Assembly: GCF_002091635.1 (NCBI RefSeq)
Contig: NZ_BDAC01000002.1
Span: 186,001 to 250,000 of the forward strand
DNA length: 64,000 nucleotides
DNA from: Pseudomonas indica NBRC 103045
Lineage (GTDB): Bacteria; Pseudomonadota; Gammaproteobacteria; Pseudomonadales; Pseudomonadaceae
Direction of reading: 5' to 3'
Shown here: positions 8,340 through 17,238 of the stretch, one piece after another
Position numbering within the stretch: the stretch's first letter is position 1
How the letters are laid out: each line of letters opens with the position of its first letter
Made by a program: the position numbers and the translations under genes
The notes under the pieces: generated by a model
What the model saw: the letters and a program-made list of their open reading frames with translations, nothing else
Databases searched by the model: none
Told to the model about the DNA's origin: nothing

Positions 8340-10928
8340 TCACACGACGGCGCCTTCGAGGAAGTCCTGGGCGAACCGCTGCAACACGCCACCCGCCTCG
8401 TAGATCGAGACTTCCTCGTCGCTGTCCAGACGACAGGTCACGGGGACCTCCAAGGTCTCGCCATTCCGGCGATGGATCACCAGGGTCAGGTCGGTACGCG
8501 GCTTGCGTGTCCCGACCACATCGAAGGTTTCGGTACCGTCGATGCCCAGCGTCTTGCGCGTGGTGCCCGGCTTGAATTCCAGCGGCAGCACGCCCATGCC
8601 GATCAGGTTGGTGCGATGGATGCGCTCGAAGCCTTCGGCGACGATGGCCTCGACGCCGGCCAGGCGTACGCCCTTGGCCGCCCAGTCGCGGGACGAACCC
8701 TGGCCGTAGTCGGCGCCAGCGACGATGATCAGCGGCTGCTTGCGCTCCATGTAGGTCTCGATGGCTTCCCACATGCGGGTGACTTTGCCCTCCGGCTCGA
8801 TGCGCGCCAGCGAACCCTTCTTGACCTGGCCATCGACCACCGCCATCTCGTTGATCAGCTGCGGGTTGGCGAAGGTGGCGCGCTGGGCGGTCAGGTGGTC
8901 GCCGCGGTGGGTGGCATAGGAGTTGAAGTCCTCTTCCGGCAGGCCCATCTTCGCCAGGTACTCGCCCGCCGCGCTGTTCGCCAGGATCGCATTGGATGGC
9001 GACAGGTGGTCGGTGGTGATGTTGTCGCCGAGCACCGCCAGCGGGCGCATGCCGCGCAGCGTGCGCTCGCCGGCCAGGGCGCCTTCCCAGTATGGCGGAC
9101 GGCGGATGTAGGTGCTCATCGGTCGCCAGTCGTACAACGGGCTGACCTGCGCGGAGGTCTCACGGCTGAGGTCGAACATCGGGATGTAGACCTGGCGGAA
9201 CTGCTCGGGCTTCACCGCGGAACGGACCACGGCATCGATTTCTTCGTCCGACGGCCAGATGTCCTTCAGGCGAATTTCCTTGCCGTCGACCACGCCCAGC
9301 ACATCCTTCTCGATGTCGAAGCGGATGGTGCCGGCGATGGCATAGGCCACGACCAGCGGCGGCGAAGCCAGGAATGCCTGCTTGGCGTAGGGATGGATAC
9401 GCCCGTCGAAGTTGCGGTTGCCGGACAGCACGGCGGTGGCATACAGGTCGCGGTCGATGATTTCCTGCTGAATCTTTGGGTCCAGCGCGCCGGACATGCC
9501 ATTGCAGGTGGTGCAGGCGAAGGCCACCACGCCGAAGCCCAGCTTCTCCAGCTCCTGCTCCAGACCGGCCTCTTGCAGGTAAAGCTTCACCGCCTTGGAA
9601 CCGGGCGCCAGGGATGACTTCACCCAGGGCTTGCGAACCAGGCCGAGCCGGTTGGCATTGCGCGCGAGCAGGCCCGCCGCGATCACGTTGCGCGGGTTGC
9701 TGGTGTTGGTGCAACTGGTGATGGCAGCGATGATCACCGCGCCATCCGGCATCTGCCCCGGCACCTCTTCCCAATGGCCGGCGATGCCCTTGGCGGCGAG
9801 GTCGGTAGTCGCCACCCGCGCATGCGGGTTGGACGGCCCGGCCATGTTGCGCACTACGCTGGACAGATCGAACGTCAGCGAGCGCTCGTACTGGGCGCTC
9901 TTCAGGCTGTCGGCCCACAGCCCGGTTTCCCTGGCGTAGGTCTCGACCAGTTGCACCTGAGCGTCGTCGCGGCCGGTGAGCTTCAGGTAGTCGATGGTCT
10001 GCCGGTCGATGAAGAACATCGCGGCCGTGGCGCCGTATTCGGGAGCCATGTTGGAGATGGTCGCACGGTCGCCCAGGGTCAGGGCGGCGGCTCCCTCGCC
10101 GCGGAACTCCAGGTAGGCACCCACCACTTTTTCCTTGCGCAGGAATTCGGTCAGCGCCAGCACCACGTCGGTGGCAGTGATGCCCGGCTGCGGCTTGCCG
10201 GTCAGCTCGACGCCGACGATGTCGGGCAGGCGCATCCAGGACGCGCGACCCAGCATCACGTTCTCGGCCTCAAGACCGCCGACGCCGATAGCAATCACAC
10301 CCAGCGCATCGACGTGGGGGGTGTGGCTGTCGGTGCCAACGCAGGTATCAGGGAAAGCCACGCCGTCGCGCACCTGGATCACTGGCGACATCTTCTCCAG
10401 GTTGATCTGGTGCATGATCCCGTTGCCCGGCGGGATTACATCGACGTTCTGGAACGCCCGCTTGGTCCACTCGATGAAATGGAAGCGGTCCTCGTTGCGC
10501 CGATCCTCGATGGCGCGGTTCTTGGCGAACGCATCGGGATCGAAGCCGCCGCACTCCACTGCCAGCGAGTGATCGACGATCAGTTGTACCGGCACCACCG
10601 GATTGACCTTGGCCGGATCGCCGCCCTGGTCGGCGATGGCATCGCGCAGACCGGCCAGGTCCACCAGCGCGGTCTGGCCGAGGATGTCGTGGCACACCAC
10701 GCGGGCCGGGAACCAGGGGAAGTCCAGGTCGCGACGGCGCTCGATGAGTTGCTTCAGCGAGTCGGTGAGGGTCGCCGGGTCGCAGCGACGCACGAGGTTT
10801 TCCGCCAGTACGCGCGAAGTGTACGGCAAGGTGGCGTAGGCGCCGGGCTGGATCGCCTCGACCGCGGCACGCGTGTCGAAGTAGTCCAGCGAAGTGCCCG
10901 GCAAGGGTTTGCGGTATGCGGTGTTCAT
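8340..10928 (-). CDS. acnD: 2-methylcitrate dehydratase AcnD (Fe-S aconitase family)
   Basis: AcnD dehydrates 2-methylcitrate to 2-methylaconitate, a 4Fe-4S aconitase-type reaction in the methylcitrate cycle. The 862 residues match the family length. Cluster-binding cysteines are visible in TSCTNTSNPRNV and FACTTCNGMSGALDP, and GTDSHTPHVDALG and the C-terminal swivel motif GADYGQGSSRDWAAKG are aconitase signatures. It starts at the ATG at 10928, 78 bp after prpC. AcnD works with PrpF in species that do not rely on PrpD, which fits the lack of prpD here. Confidence 0.96.
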   Translation of the reverse strand: MNTAYRKPLPGTSLDYFDTRAAVEAIQPGAYATLPYTSRVLAENLVRRCDPATLTDSLKQLIERRRDLDFPWFPARVVCHDILGQTALVDLAGLRDAIADQGGDPAKVNPVVPVQLIVDHSLAVECGGFDPDAFAKNRAIEDRRNEDRFHFIEWTKRAFQNVDVIPPGNGIMHQINLEKMSPVIQVRDGVAFPDTCVGTDSHTPHVDALGVIAIGVGGLEAENVMLGRASWMRLPDIVGVELTGKPQPGITATDVVLALTEFLRKEKVVGAYLEFRGEGAAALTLGDRATISNMAPEYGATAAMFFIDRQTIDYLKLTGRDDAQVQLVETYARETGLWADSLKSAQYERSLTFDLSSVVRNMAGPSNPHARVATTDLAAKGIAGHWEEVPGQMPDGAVIIAAITSCTNTSNPRNVIAAGLLARNANRLGLVRKPWVKSSLAPGSKAVKLYLQEAGLEQELEKLGFGVVAFACTTCNGMSGALDPKIQQEIIDRDLYATAVLSGNRNFDGRIHPYAKQAFLASPPLVVAYAIAGTIRFDIEKDVLGVVDGKEIRLKDIWPSDEEIDAVVRSAVKPEQFRQVYIPMFDLSRETSAQVSPLYDWRPMSTYIRRPPYWEGALAGERTLRGMRPLAVLGDNITTDHLSPSNAILANSAAGEYLAKMGLPEEDFNSYATHRGDHLTAQRATFANPQLINEMAVVDGQVKKGSLARIEPEGKVTRMWEAIETYMERKQPLIIVAGADYGQGSSRDWAAKGVRLAGVEAIVAEGFERIHRTNLIGMGVLPLEFKPGTTRKTLGIDGTETFDVVGTRKPRTDLTLVIHRRNGETLEVPVTCRLDSDEEVSIYEAGGVLQRFAQDFLEGAVV

Positions 10929-10966
10929 GATCTCGGACTCGGTCGGCTACTCATCGGGGGGCAAGT

Positions 10967-10998
10967 CCGGGGAGCGGCCACGGCCGCCGGCTCCCCGG
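10967..10998. promoter_or_regulatory. GC-rich hairpin between prpC and acnD
   Basis: CCGGGGAGC pairs with GCTCCCCGG (9 bp) across a 14-base GC-rich loop in the 78-bp prpC-acnD gap. There is no U-tract. It could tune relative expression or mRNA stability within the operon. Confidence 0.45.
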
Positions 10999-11006
10999 GC
11001 TTTCAC

Positions 11007-12134
11007 TCAGCGTTTTTCCACGGGCACGAACGGCCGCTGCTCGACGCCGGTGTATTCCGCACTGGGGCGGATGATGCGGTTGTTGGCACGCTGTTCGAAC
11101 ACGTGGGCAGTCCAGCCCGCCACCCGCGAACAGACGAAGATCGGGGTGAACAGCTTGGTCGGGATGCCCATGAAGTGATACGCCGAGGCGTGGTAGAAGT
11201 CGGCGTTGGGGAACAGTTTCTTCTGCTCCCACATGGTCTTGTCGATGGCTTCAGACACCGGATACAGCACGGTGTCGCCCACTTCGTCGGCGAGCTTCTT
11301 CGACCAACCCTTGATCACCTCGTTGCGCGGGTCGGACTCCTTGTAGATGGCATGGCCGAAGCCCATGATCTTGTCCTTGCGCTCGAGCATCTTGAGCAGT
11401 TCGGTCACCGCCTCTTCCGGCGACGCGAAGCGCTCGATCAATTCCATCGCCGCCTCGTTGGCACCGCCGTGCAGCGGGCCACGCAGCGAGCCGATGGCAG
11501 CGGTGACGCAGGAAAAAATATCGGACAGCGTCGAGGCACAGACCCGCGCGGTGAAGGTGGACGCGTTGAACTCATGCTCGGCATAGAGGATCAGCGAAAC
11601 GTTCATCACCTTCACGTGCAGCTCGGACGGCTTCTTGCCGTGCAGCAGCGCGAGAAAATGGCCGCCGATGGATTCTTCGGCGGAGGTGCAGTCGATGCGC
11701 ACGCCCTCATGGCTGAAGCGATACCAGTAGCACATGATCGCCGGGAAGATGCCCAGCAGACGGTCGGCCTTGTCGCGCTGCTGTTCGAAGCCGGTTTCCG
11801 GCTCCAGCGTACCCAGCACCGACGCGCCGGTGCGCATCACATCCATTGGATGGGCATCCTTCGGGATGCGCTCCAGCACTTCCTTCAGCGCCTGGGGCAG
11901 ATCGCGCAGTCCCTGCAGCTTCTTGCGGTAGGCATCGAGTTGCGCCTGGTTCGGCAACTCGCCGTACAACAGCAGGTAGGCGACCTCCTCGAAGCAGGCC
12001 CCGGCGGCCAGCTCGCGCACGTCATAACCGCGGTAGGTCAGCCCGGCACCGGTCTTGCCCACGGTGCAGAGTTCGGTCTGGCCGGCTACCTGGCCACGCA
12101 GGCCGGCCCCGCTCAATACTTTTGCTTCAGCCAT
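11007..12134 (-). CDS. prpC: 2-methylcitrate synthase PrpC
   Basis: PrpC condenses propionyl-CoA with oxaloacetate to give 2-methylcitrate. The 375-residue protein has citrate-synthase signatures: GLTYRGYDVRELA near the N-terminus, GPLHGGANEAAM around the first catalytic histidine and GFGHAIYKESDPRN around the second. The length is that of the short methylcitrate-synthase class rather than GltA. It lies 64 bp downstream of prpB and starts at the ATG at 12134 behind a GAGAG site. Confidence 0.95.
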   Translation of the reverse strand: MAEAKVLSGAGLRGQVAGQTELCTVGKTGAGLTYRGYDVRELAAGACFEEVAYLLLYGELPNQAQLDAYRKKLQGLRDLPQALKEVLERIPKDAHPMDVMRTGASVLGTLEPETGFEQQRDKADRLLGIFPAIMCYWYRFSHEGVRIDCTSAEESIGGHFLALLHGKKPSELHVKVMNVSLILYAEHEFNASTFTARVCASTLSDIFSCVTAAIGSLRGPLHGGANEAAMELIERFASPEEAVTELLKMLERKDKIMGFGHAIYKESDPRNEVIKGWSKKLADEVGDTVLYPVSEAIDKTMWEQKKLFPNADFYHASAYHFMGIPTKLFTPIFVCSRVAGWTAHVFEQRANNRIIRPSAEYTGVEQRPFVPVEKR

Positions 12135-12198
12135 TGCTCTCTCCTTCTTGAACGTGTTCTGGATGCTGCAATTTCGACCGGCCCCACCGGCCGGCGGG

Positions 12199-13086
12199 TC
12201 AGCTCTTCTTCTGGGCGAACAGGGCGTCCAGTTTCTGCTCGAAGCTGTGGTAGTCGATGCGCTCGTACAGCTCCATGCGGGTCTGCATGGTGTCGATCAC
12301 GTTGCGCTGGGTGCCGTCGCGGCGGATTGCGGTGTAGACATTCTCCGCCGCCTTGTTCATAGCGCGGAACGCCGACAGCGGATAGAGCACCAGGGATACA
12401 TCGGCGCTGGCCAGCTCCTCGGTGGTGTACAGCGGCGTGGCACCGAACTCGGTGATGTTGGCCAGGATCGGCGCTTTCACCCGGTCGGCGAAGGTCTTGT
12501 ACATGGCCAATTCGGTGATGGCCTCGGGGAAGATCATGTCCGCCCCCGCCTCGATGCAGGCTTCCGCGCGATCGAGGGCAGCGTTGAGTCCTTCCACGGC
12601 CAATGCGTCGGTGCGCGCCATGATCACGAAGCTGTCGTCGGTGCGTGCGTCCACCGCCGCCTTGATCCGGTCGACCATCTCCTGCTGGGTGACGATTTCC
12701 TTGTTCGGCCGGTGGCCGCAACGCTTGGCGCCGACCTGGTCCTCGATATGGATGGCGGCGGCGCCGAACTTGATCATCGAGCGGACGGTACGCGCCACGT
12801 TGAAGGCCGATGCGCCGAAGCCGGTGTCGACATCCACCAGCAGCGGCAGGTCGCAGACGTCGGTGATGCGGCGAACATCGGTCAGCACGTCGTCCAGGCC
12901 GGTGATGCCGAGGTCCGGCAGGCCCAGCGAGCCGGCCGCGACGCCGCCGCCGGACAGATAGATCGCCTTGAAGCCGGCGCGCTTGGCCAGCAGCGCATGG
13001 TTGGCATTGATCGCGCCGACCACTTGCAGCGGATGTTCGCTGGCGACGGCATCGCGAAAGCGCTGCCCGGCAGATGCTTGACTCAT
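12199..13086 (-). CDS. prpB: Methylisocitrate lyase PrpB
   Basis: PrpB cleaves 2-methylisocitrate to pyruvate and succinate, the last step of the cycle. The 295 residues carry the isocitrate-lyase/PEP-mutase fold: VDVDTGFG for Mg binding, [19 protein letters not shown] with the KRCGH catalytic loop, and FPEAI in the later strand. The start ATG (13086) overlaps the stop of the GntR gene as ATGA, so the two are translationally coupled. Confidence 0.96.
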   Translation of the reverse strand: MSQASAGQRFRDAVASEHPLQVVGAINANHALLAKRAGFKAIYLSGGGVAAGSLGLPDLGITGLDDVLTDVRRITDVCDLPLLVDVDTGFGASAFNVARTVRSMIKFGAAAIHIEDQVGAKRCGHRPNKEIVTQQEMVDRIKAAVDARTDDSFVIMARTDALAVEGLNAALDRAEACIEAGADMIFPEAITELAMYKTFADRVKAPILANITEFGATPLYTTEELASADVSLVLYPLSAFRAMNKAAENVYTAIRRDGTQRNVIDTMQTRMELYERIDYHSFEQKLDALFAQKKS

Positions 13087-13805
13087 GACTCACCTCGTTT
13101 TGTGGCTGTCTTGTCCGAAGCGTCCTGGAAGTGACGCTCGATGTTGCGCTTGGACGCGCCGATATGGCGGCGCATCAGCAGTTCGGCCAATTCGCCGTCA
13201 TGGTCGGCGATGGCATCGAGAATGCGGTGGTGTTCGGCGAAGGCCTGGCGTGGCCGGTTCGGCGTGGCGGAGAACTGGATGCGGTACATGCGCACCAGTT
13301 GATACAGCTCGTCGCACAGGAGCTTGGCCAGGGTACGGTTGCCGCTGCCCTGGATGATCCGGTAGTGGAAATCGAAATCGCCTTCCTGCTGGTAGTAGCC
13401 GACACCGGCCTGAAACGCCGCATCGCGCTCGTGGGTCTCCAGCACCCGGCGCAGCTCGTCGATCTCCGCCTGACTCATGCGCTCGGCCGCCAGCCGGCAG
13501 GCCATGCCCTCCAGGGACTCGCGGATTTCGTAGAGTTCGATCAGCTCGGCATGGCTGAGCGAAACCACCCGGGCGCCCACATGGGGCACTCGCACCAGCA
13601 GGCGTTGCCCTTCCAGCCGGTGGATCGCCTCGCGCAGGGGGCCCCGGCTGATGCCGTAGGTACGCGCCAGCTCGGGCTCGGAAATCTTGCTGCCCGGCGC
13701 GATCTCACCTTTCACGATCGCCGCCTGGATACGCCGGAAAACGTGTTCGGAAAGCGTGCCGGAGTCTTCCGGGACGACAGGGGTGGATTCAAGGACGTCT
13801 TGCAT
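13083..13805 (-). CDS. GntR-family (FadR/FCD) regulator of the prp operon
   Basis: This 240-residue regulator has a GntR winged-helix domain at about residues 18-85 ([20 protein letters not shown] is the HTH) and an all-helical FCD ligand domain after it. It is the first gene of the prp operon and overlaps prpB by four bases. TTGTCGACAA palindromes, the type bound by FadR-class regulators, lie directly before its start and about 75 bp further up. I infer that it controls the operon and itself, probably as a repressor relieved by a methylcitrate-cycle intermediate. Confidence 0.9.
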   Translation of the reverse strand: MQDVLESTPVVPEDSGTLSEHVFRRIQAAIVKGEIAPGSKISEPELARTYGISRGPLREAIHRLEGQRLLVRVPHVGARVVSLSHAELIELYEIRESLEGMACRLAAERMSQAEIDELRRVLETHERDAAFQAGVGYYQQEGDFDFHYRIIQGSGNRTLAKLLCDELYQLVRMYRIQFSATPNRPRQAFAEHHRILDAIADHDGELAELLMRRHIGASKRNIERHFQDASDKTATKRGES

Positions 13806-13816
13806 ATTGTCGACAA
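13806..13816. promoter_or_regulatory. Proximal operator candidate for the prp GntR regulator
   Basis: ATTGTCGACAA abuts the start codon of the GntR gene. It shares the 10-bp core TTGTCGACAA with a second copy at 13880-13891. The TTGT-n-ACAA form is typical of FadR-subfamily sites. Binding here would block the 5' leader just downstream of the predicted transcription start. Confidence 0.75.
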
Positions 13817-13837
13817 CCAGGCGCTCGTTTCGGCAAA

Positions 13838-13866
13838 AAACTACCTCCCAATGGGCGACCTGTCAA
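13838..13866 (-). promoter_or_regulatory. Predicted sigma-70 promoter of the prp operon
   Basis: On the minus strand a perfect -35 TTGACA (13861-13866) is followed after 17 bases by TAGTTT (13838-13843) as a weak -10. Transcription would start near 13831, about 26 bases before the GntR start codon. The two palindromic operators flank the promoter, which suits repression by two bound dimers. Confidence 0.6.
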
Positions 13867-13879
13867 ACAAACCTAGACT

Positions 13880-13891
13880 ATTGTCGACAAT
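13880..13891. promoter_or_regulatory. Distal operator candidate for the prp GntR regulator
   Basis: ATTGTCGACAAT is a perfect 12-bp palindrome lying 13 bp upstream of the predicted -35 box. It repeats the core of the proximal site, about 75 bp (seven helical turns) away. Confidence 0.75.
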
Positions 13892-14086
13892 CGCACTCAT
13901 AACCAAAAAATCGCATCGCCTCGGCAATTACCCAAAAATGCCTATAAGTGCAGTGGCGACGGAAGGACCGCATGTTAGAATGCCGGCCGCATTGCGCCCG
14001 ATCGGAGCCCGCTCGCCGGCTCGCGGGAGTCACCCGTGCCCAGCCGATCCACCGAACGACGATCGCGATACATCAAACAAGGATCT

Positions 14087-14623
14087 ATGAGACTCAAGCC
14101 TTACGCCCTGCTGTCCTGCCTGCCTCTCGTGACCGGCCAGAGTCTCGCCGCCGAGAAGACCATCTATGGTCTGAACGAATATGCCCAACTGACCGACATC
14201 GACGTGGAAATCGCCGCGAAACTGGACACCGGCGCCAAGACCGCGTCCCTGAGCGCGCGCGATATCGAACGCTTCAAGCGCGATGGGGAGACCTGGGTAC
14301 GTTTCTATCTCGGCGTCGACGATGCCCACGAGCATCCCATCGAGCGGCCGCTGGCCCGCATCAGCAAGATCAAGCGCCGCGCAGGCGACTATGATCCCGA
14401 GGAAGAAAAGACCTACACCGCACGCCCGGTGATCGAAATGGAAATCTGCATGGGCAGGACGCTACGCAGCATCGAAGTGAACTTGACCGACCGGAGCGCC
14501 TTCCAATACCCGCTTCTGATCGGCTCCGAGGCACTCAAGCGCTTTGGGGCGCTGGTCGACCCGAGCCTAAAATATGCAGCCGGCAAGCCCGGTTGTACTT
14601 CCGACGCAAACTCCGCTGAGTAA
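14087..14623 (+). CDS. Periplasmic retropepsin-like aspartic protease (Zn_protease/RimB-like, RloA type)
   Basis: The 178-residue protein starts at the ATG at 14087 (AAGGA site); an in-frame upstream start would disrupt its signal peptide (residues 1-22, LLSCLPLVTGQSLAA). The mature domain has the single-copy retropepsin motif KLDTGAKTASLSA with the catalytic Asp at residue 47, and the family's later GSEALKRFGALVDPS block. Such proteins are dimeric periplasmic aspartic proteases that sit with ATP-grasp ligase-like genes. The two following genes are the usual partners, forming a set that I recall being linked to osmotic adaptation in P. aeruginosa (Rlo proteins); that link is from memory. Confidence 0.85.
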   Translation: MRLKPYALLSCLPLVTGQSLAAEKTIYGLNEYAQLTDIDVEIAAKLDTGAKTASLSARDIERFKRDGETWVRFYLGVDDAHEHPIERPLARISKIKRRAGDYDPEEEKTYTARPVIEMEICMGRTLRSIEVNLTDRSAFQYPLLIGSEALKRFGALVDPSLKYAAGKPGCTSDANSAE

Positions 14624-14628
14624 TACAC

Positions 14629-16155
14629 ATGCGCTCTCTCAACCTGCATCTGAAAGTCCTGATCACCTTGCTGGTGACCCTTGGCGTTCTGATCACGGCC
14701 TATCAGATCTTCATCCTCGGTATCCCGGTGACGGAAGACGAAACCGACGATCTCTGGAATATCGACGCCAAGGTCGAATTCCAGGCCAACCCTCGTGAGC
14801 CGGTCAAGGTGCAGATGTTCGTCCCGCCGCTGAACCAGGACTACGTCAGCCTCAACGAGAGCTTCATCTCCAACAACTACGGTGTCAGCGTCAACCGGGT
14901 CGACGGCAACCGCCGGGTAACCTGGTCGGCCCGCCGCGCCAGCGGCAAGCAGACCCTTTACTACCGCCTGGTGCTGACCAAGCGCTACAGCGGCGAGCAG
15001 GCGAAGCCCAAGGGTCCGATCTTCCGTGACAGCATCCCCGTCGAAGGCGCGGAAAAGATCGCGGCGGAAGCATTGCTGGCGCCCATCCGCCAGCACTCGG
15101 CCGACGTGGAGACCTTCATCGGCGAAACCATCAAGCGGGTCAACAACGCCAACGACGACAACGTGAAGCTGCTGATGGCCGGCGATGCCTCGACGCCGAA
15201 CAAGGCCCGCATCATCGAACTGCTGCTGTCCATCGCCCACGTGCCGATGGAGCGCGTCCACACCATTCGCCTGATCGGTGAGCAGCCGCAGAGCCCCGAG
15301 CTATGGCTGCGTAGCTTCAACGGCGACAAGTGGCTGTACTTCAACCCTGAAACCGGCGAGCAAGGCATGCCCGCGGACCGCCTGATGTGGTGGATCGGCG
15401 ACGACCCGCTGGTGGCCGTCGAGGGCGGCAAGCAGGCCCAGGTCAGCTTCACCCTGAACAACAGTGAGATGAACGCCATCCGCCTGGCCAAGCTGACCGA
15501 CGAAAACACCGACGTCGACTTCCTCGAGTACTCGCTGTACGGCCTGCCGCTCTCCACCCAGCAGACCTACCAGATCATGATCATGATCCCGATCGGCGTG
15601 CTGGTGATCCTGGTGCTGCGCAACCTGATCGGCATCCAGACCCTCGGCACCTTCACCCCGGTGCTGATCGCCCTCGCCTTCCGCGAGACCCAGCTCGGCT
15701 TCGGTATCGTGCTGTTCACCCTGATCACCGCCCTCGGCCTGTCGCTGCGCTCGTACCTCGAGCACCTGAAGCTGCAGATGCTGCCTCGACTTTCGGTGGT
15801 GCTGACCTTCGTGGTCGTGCTCATCGCCGTGATCAGCCTGCTCAGCCACAAGCTGGGCCTGGAGCGCGGCCTGTCCGTGGCGCTGTTCCCGATGGTGATC
15901 CTGACCATGACCATCGAACGCCTGTCGATCACCTGGGAAGAACGCGGCGGCGGCCATGCGATGAAGGTCGGCGTGGGCACCATCATCGCCGCCTCCCTGG
16001 CGCACGTGTTGATGAACGTGCCAGAGCTGACCTACTTCGTCTTCACCTTCCCGGCCGTGCTGCTGGTGCTGGTGGGCTTCATGCTGGCGATGGGGCGCTA
16101 CCGCGGCTACCGCCTGACGGAGCTGTTCCGCTTCAAAGCCTTTCTCAAGGACTAA
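14629..16155 (+). CDS. Inactive transglutaminase fused to 7TM helices (RloB-like)
   Basis: The 508-residue membrane protein begins with one transmembrane helix (about residues 7-28). A periplasmic transglutaminase-like domain follows to about residue 310, then a bundle of about seven helices starts at QTYQIMIMIPIGVLVILVL. The transglutaminase part lacks the usual Cys-His-Asp triad, as in the family called inactive transglutaminase. It starts five bases after the protease gene and ends three bases before the ATP-grasp gene, so all three are co-transcribed. The likely role is a scaffold or sensor for the protease and the cytoplasmic ligase-like protein. Confidence 0.85.
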   Translation: MRSLNLHLKVLITLLVTLGVLITAYQIFILGIPVTEDETDDLWNIDAKVEFQANPREPVKVQMFVPPLNQDYVSLNESFISNNYGVSVNRVDGNRRVTWSARRASGKQTLYYRLVLTKRYSGEQAKPKGPIFRDSIPVEGAEKIAAEALLAPIRQHSADVETFIGETIKRVNNANDDNVKLLMAGDASTPNKARIIELLLSIAHVPMERVHTIRLIGEQPQSPELWLRSFNGDKWLYFNPETGEQGMPADRLMWWIGDDPLVAVEGGKQAQVSFTLNNSEMNAIRLAKLTDENTDVDFLEYSLYGLPLSTQQTYQIMIMIPIGVLVILVLRNLIGIQTLGTFTPVLIALAFRETQLGFGIVLFTLITALGLSLRSYLEHLKLQMLPRLSVVLTFVVVLIAVISLLSHKLGLERGLSVALFPMVILTMTIERLSITWEERGGGHAMKVGVGTIIAASLAHVLMNVPELTYFVFTFPAVLLVLVGFMLAMGRYRGYRLTELFRFKAFLKD

Positions 16156-16158
16156 GCC

Positions 16159-17145
16159 ATGTTCGGTCTGATCAAGACGTGGAAGGCCCTCGAAGCGAAA
16201 GGCATCATGGGCATCAACCGGCGCAATGCGGACTACGTGCTGAAGTACAACAAGCGCAGCCTGTATCCCATCGTCGACGACAAGATCATCACCAAGCAGC
16301 GTGCGATCGACGCGGGTATCCATGTGCCCGAGCTGTACGGGATCATCGAGACGGAAAAAGAGATCGACAAGCTCAACGAGATCATCGGCGAGCACAACGA
16401 CTTCGTGATCAAGCCGGCGCAAGGCGCCGGCGGCGACGGCATCACGGTGATCGCCGACCGTTTCGAAGGCCGCTACAAGACGGTATCCGGCAAGATCGTC
16501 ACCCACGAGGAGCTGGAGCATCAGATTTCCAGCATCCTCACCGGCCTTTACTCCCTCGGCGGCCACCGCGACCGCGCGCTGATCGAGTACCGGGTCACAC
16601 CAGACCAGATCTTCAAGAGCATCAGCTACGAAGGCGTGCCGGACATCCGCATCATCGTGCTGATGGGCTATCCGGTGATGGCAATGCTGCGCCTGCCGAC
16701 CCGGCAGTCCAATGGCAAGGCCAACCTGCACCAGGGCGCCATCGGCGTCGGTGTCGACCTGGCCACGGGCATCACCCTGCGCGGCACCTGGCTGAACAAC
16801 AAGATCGTCAAGCATCCGGACACCAACAACGCGGTGGACGGCGTGCAACTGCCGAACTGGGACGGCTTCATGAAGCTGGCCGCCGGCTGCTACGAGCTGT
16901 GCGGCCTCGGCTACATCGGCGTGGACATGGTACTGGACCAGGACAAGGGGCCGCTGATCCTCGAACTCAACGCCCGTCCCGGCCTGAACATCCAGATCGC
17001 CAACGACTGCGGCCTGGTGCACCGCACCCATGCCGTGGAAGCGCGCCTGGAAGAGCTGAAGAAAAAAGGCGTCAAGGACAGTGTCGAGGAGCGCGTGCGC
17101 TTCTCTCAGCAACTGTTCGGCCACGTGCACCCGGCAGAAAGCTGA
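16159..17145 (+). CDS. Alpha-L-glutamate ligase-like ATP-grasp protein (RloC-like)
   Basis: This 328-residue cytoplasmic protein belongs to the ATP-grasp family related to RimK. Visible features are IKPAQGAGGDGITVI (nucleotide loop), EYRVTPDQIFKSI, and LILELNARPGLNIQIAN, the metal-binding Asn/Glu region. ATP-grasp enzymes join a carboxylate to an amine; the substrate of this subgroup is not known to me. It is the last gene of the operon that starts with the periplasmic protease and is followed by a perfect stem-loop. Confidence 0.88.
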   Translation: MFGLIKTWKALEAKGIMGINRRNADYVLKYNKRSLYPIVDDKIITKQRAIDAGIHVPELYGIIETEKEIDKLNEIIGEHNDFVIKPAQGAGGDGITVIADRFEGRYKTVSGKIVTHEELEHQISSILTGLYSLGGHRDRALIEYRVTPDQIFKSISYEGVPDIRIIVLMGYPVMAMLRLPTRQSNGKANLHQGAIGVGVDLATGITLRGTWLNNKIVKHPDTNNAVDGVQLPNWDGFMKLAAGCYELCGLGYIGVDMVLDQDKGPLILELNARPGLNIQIANDCGLVHRTHAVEARLEELKKKGVKDSVEERVRFSQQLFGHVHPAES

Positions 17146-17160
17146 GTCGCACCACCAAGG

Positions 17161-17190
17161 ATTCGCCCCCACGGTCCCGTAGGGGCGAAT
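17161..17190 (+). terminator. Stem-loop after the retropepsin/ATP-grasp operon
   Basis: ATTCGCCCC pairs perfectly with GGGGCGAAT across a 12-base loop, followed by TCATTCG. It sits in the 93-bp gap between convergent genes and may act for both strands. The GGGGCGAATTCATTCG sequence resembles a dispersed Pseudomonas intergenic repeat (from memory), so terminator and repeat are both possible. Confidence 0.55.
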
Positions 17191-17238
17191 TCATTCGTCC
17201 CAGGTCGATCAGCGGCCTGCTTCAGGGCCATCATCCCC

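Noticed and set aside
7190-8575. 461-codon plus-strand open frame
   Set aside because: Antisense to prpF and the end of acnD, both well supported.
9774-12362. 862-codon plus-strand open frame, the same length as acnD
   Set aside because: It spans antisense of acnD, prpC and the prpB end; the matching length is a coincidence of GC-rich third positions.
15301-17172. 623-codon minus-strand open frame
   Set aside because: His/Gln/Asp-rich antisense of the transglutaminase-like and ATP-grasp genes; no domain recognised.
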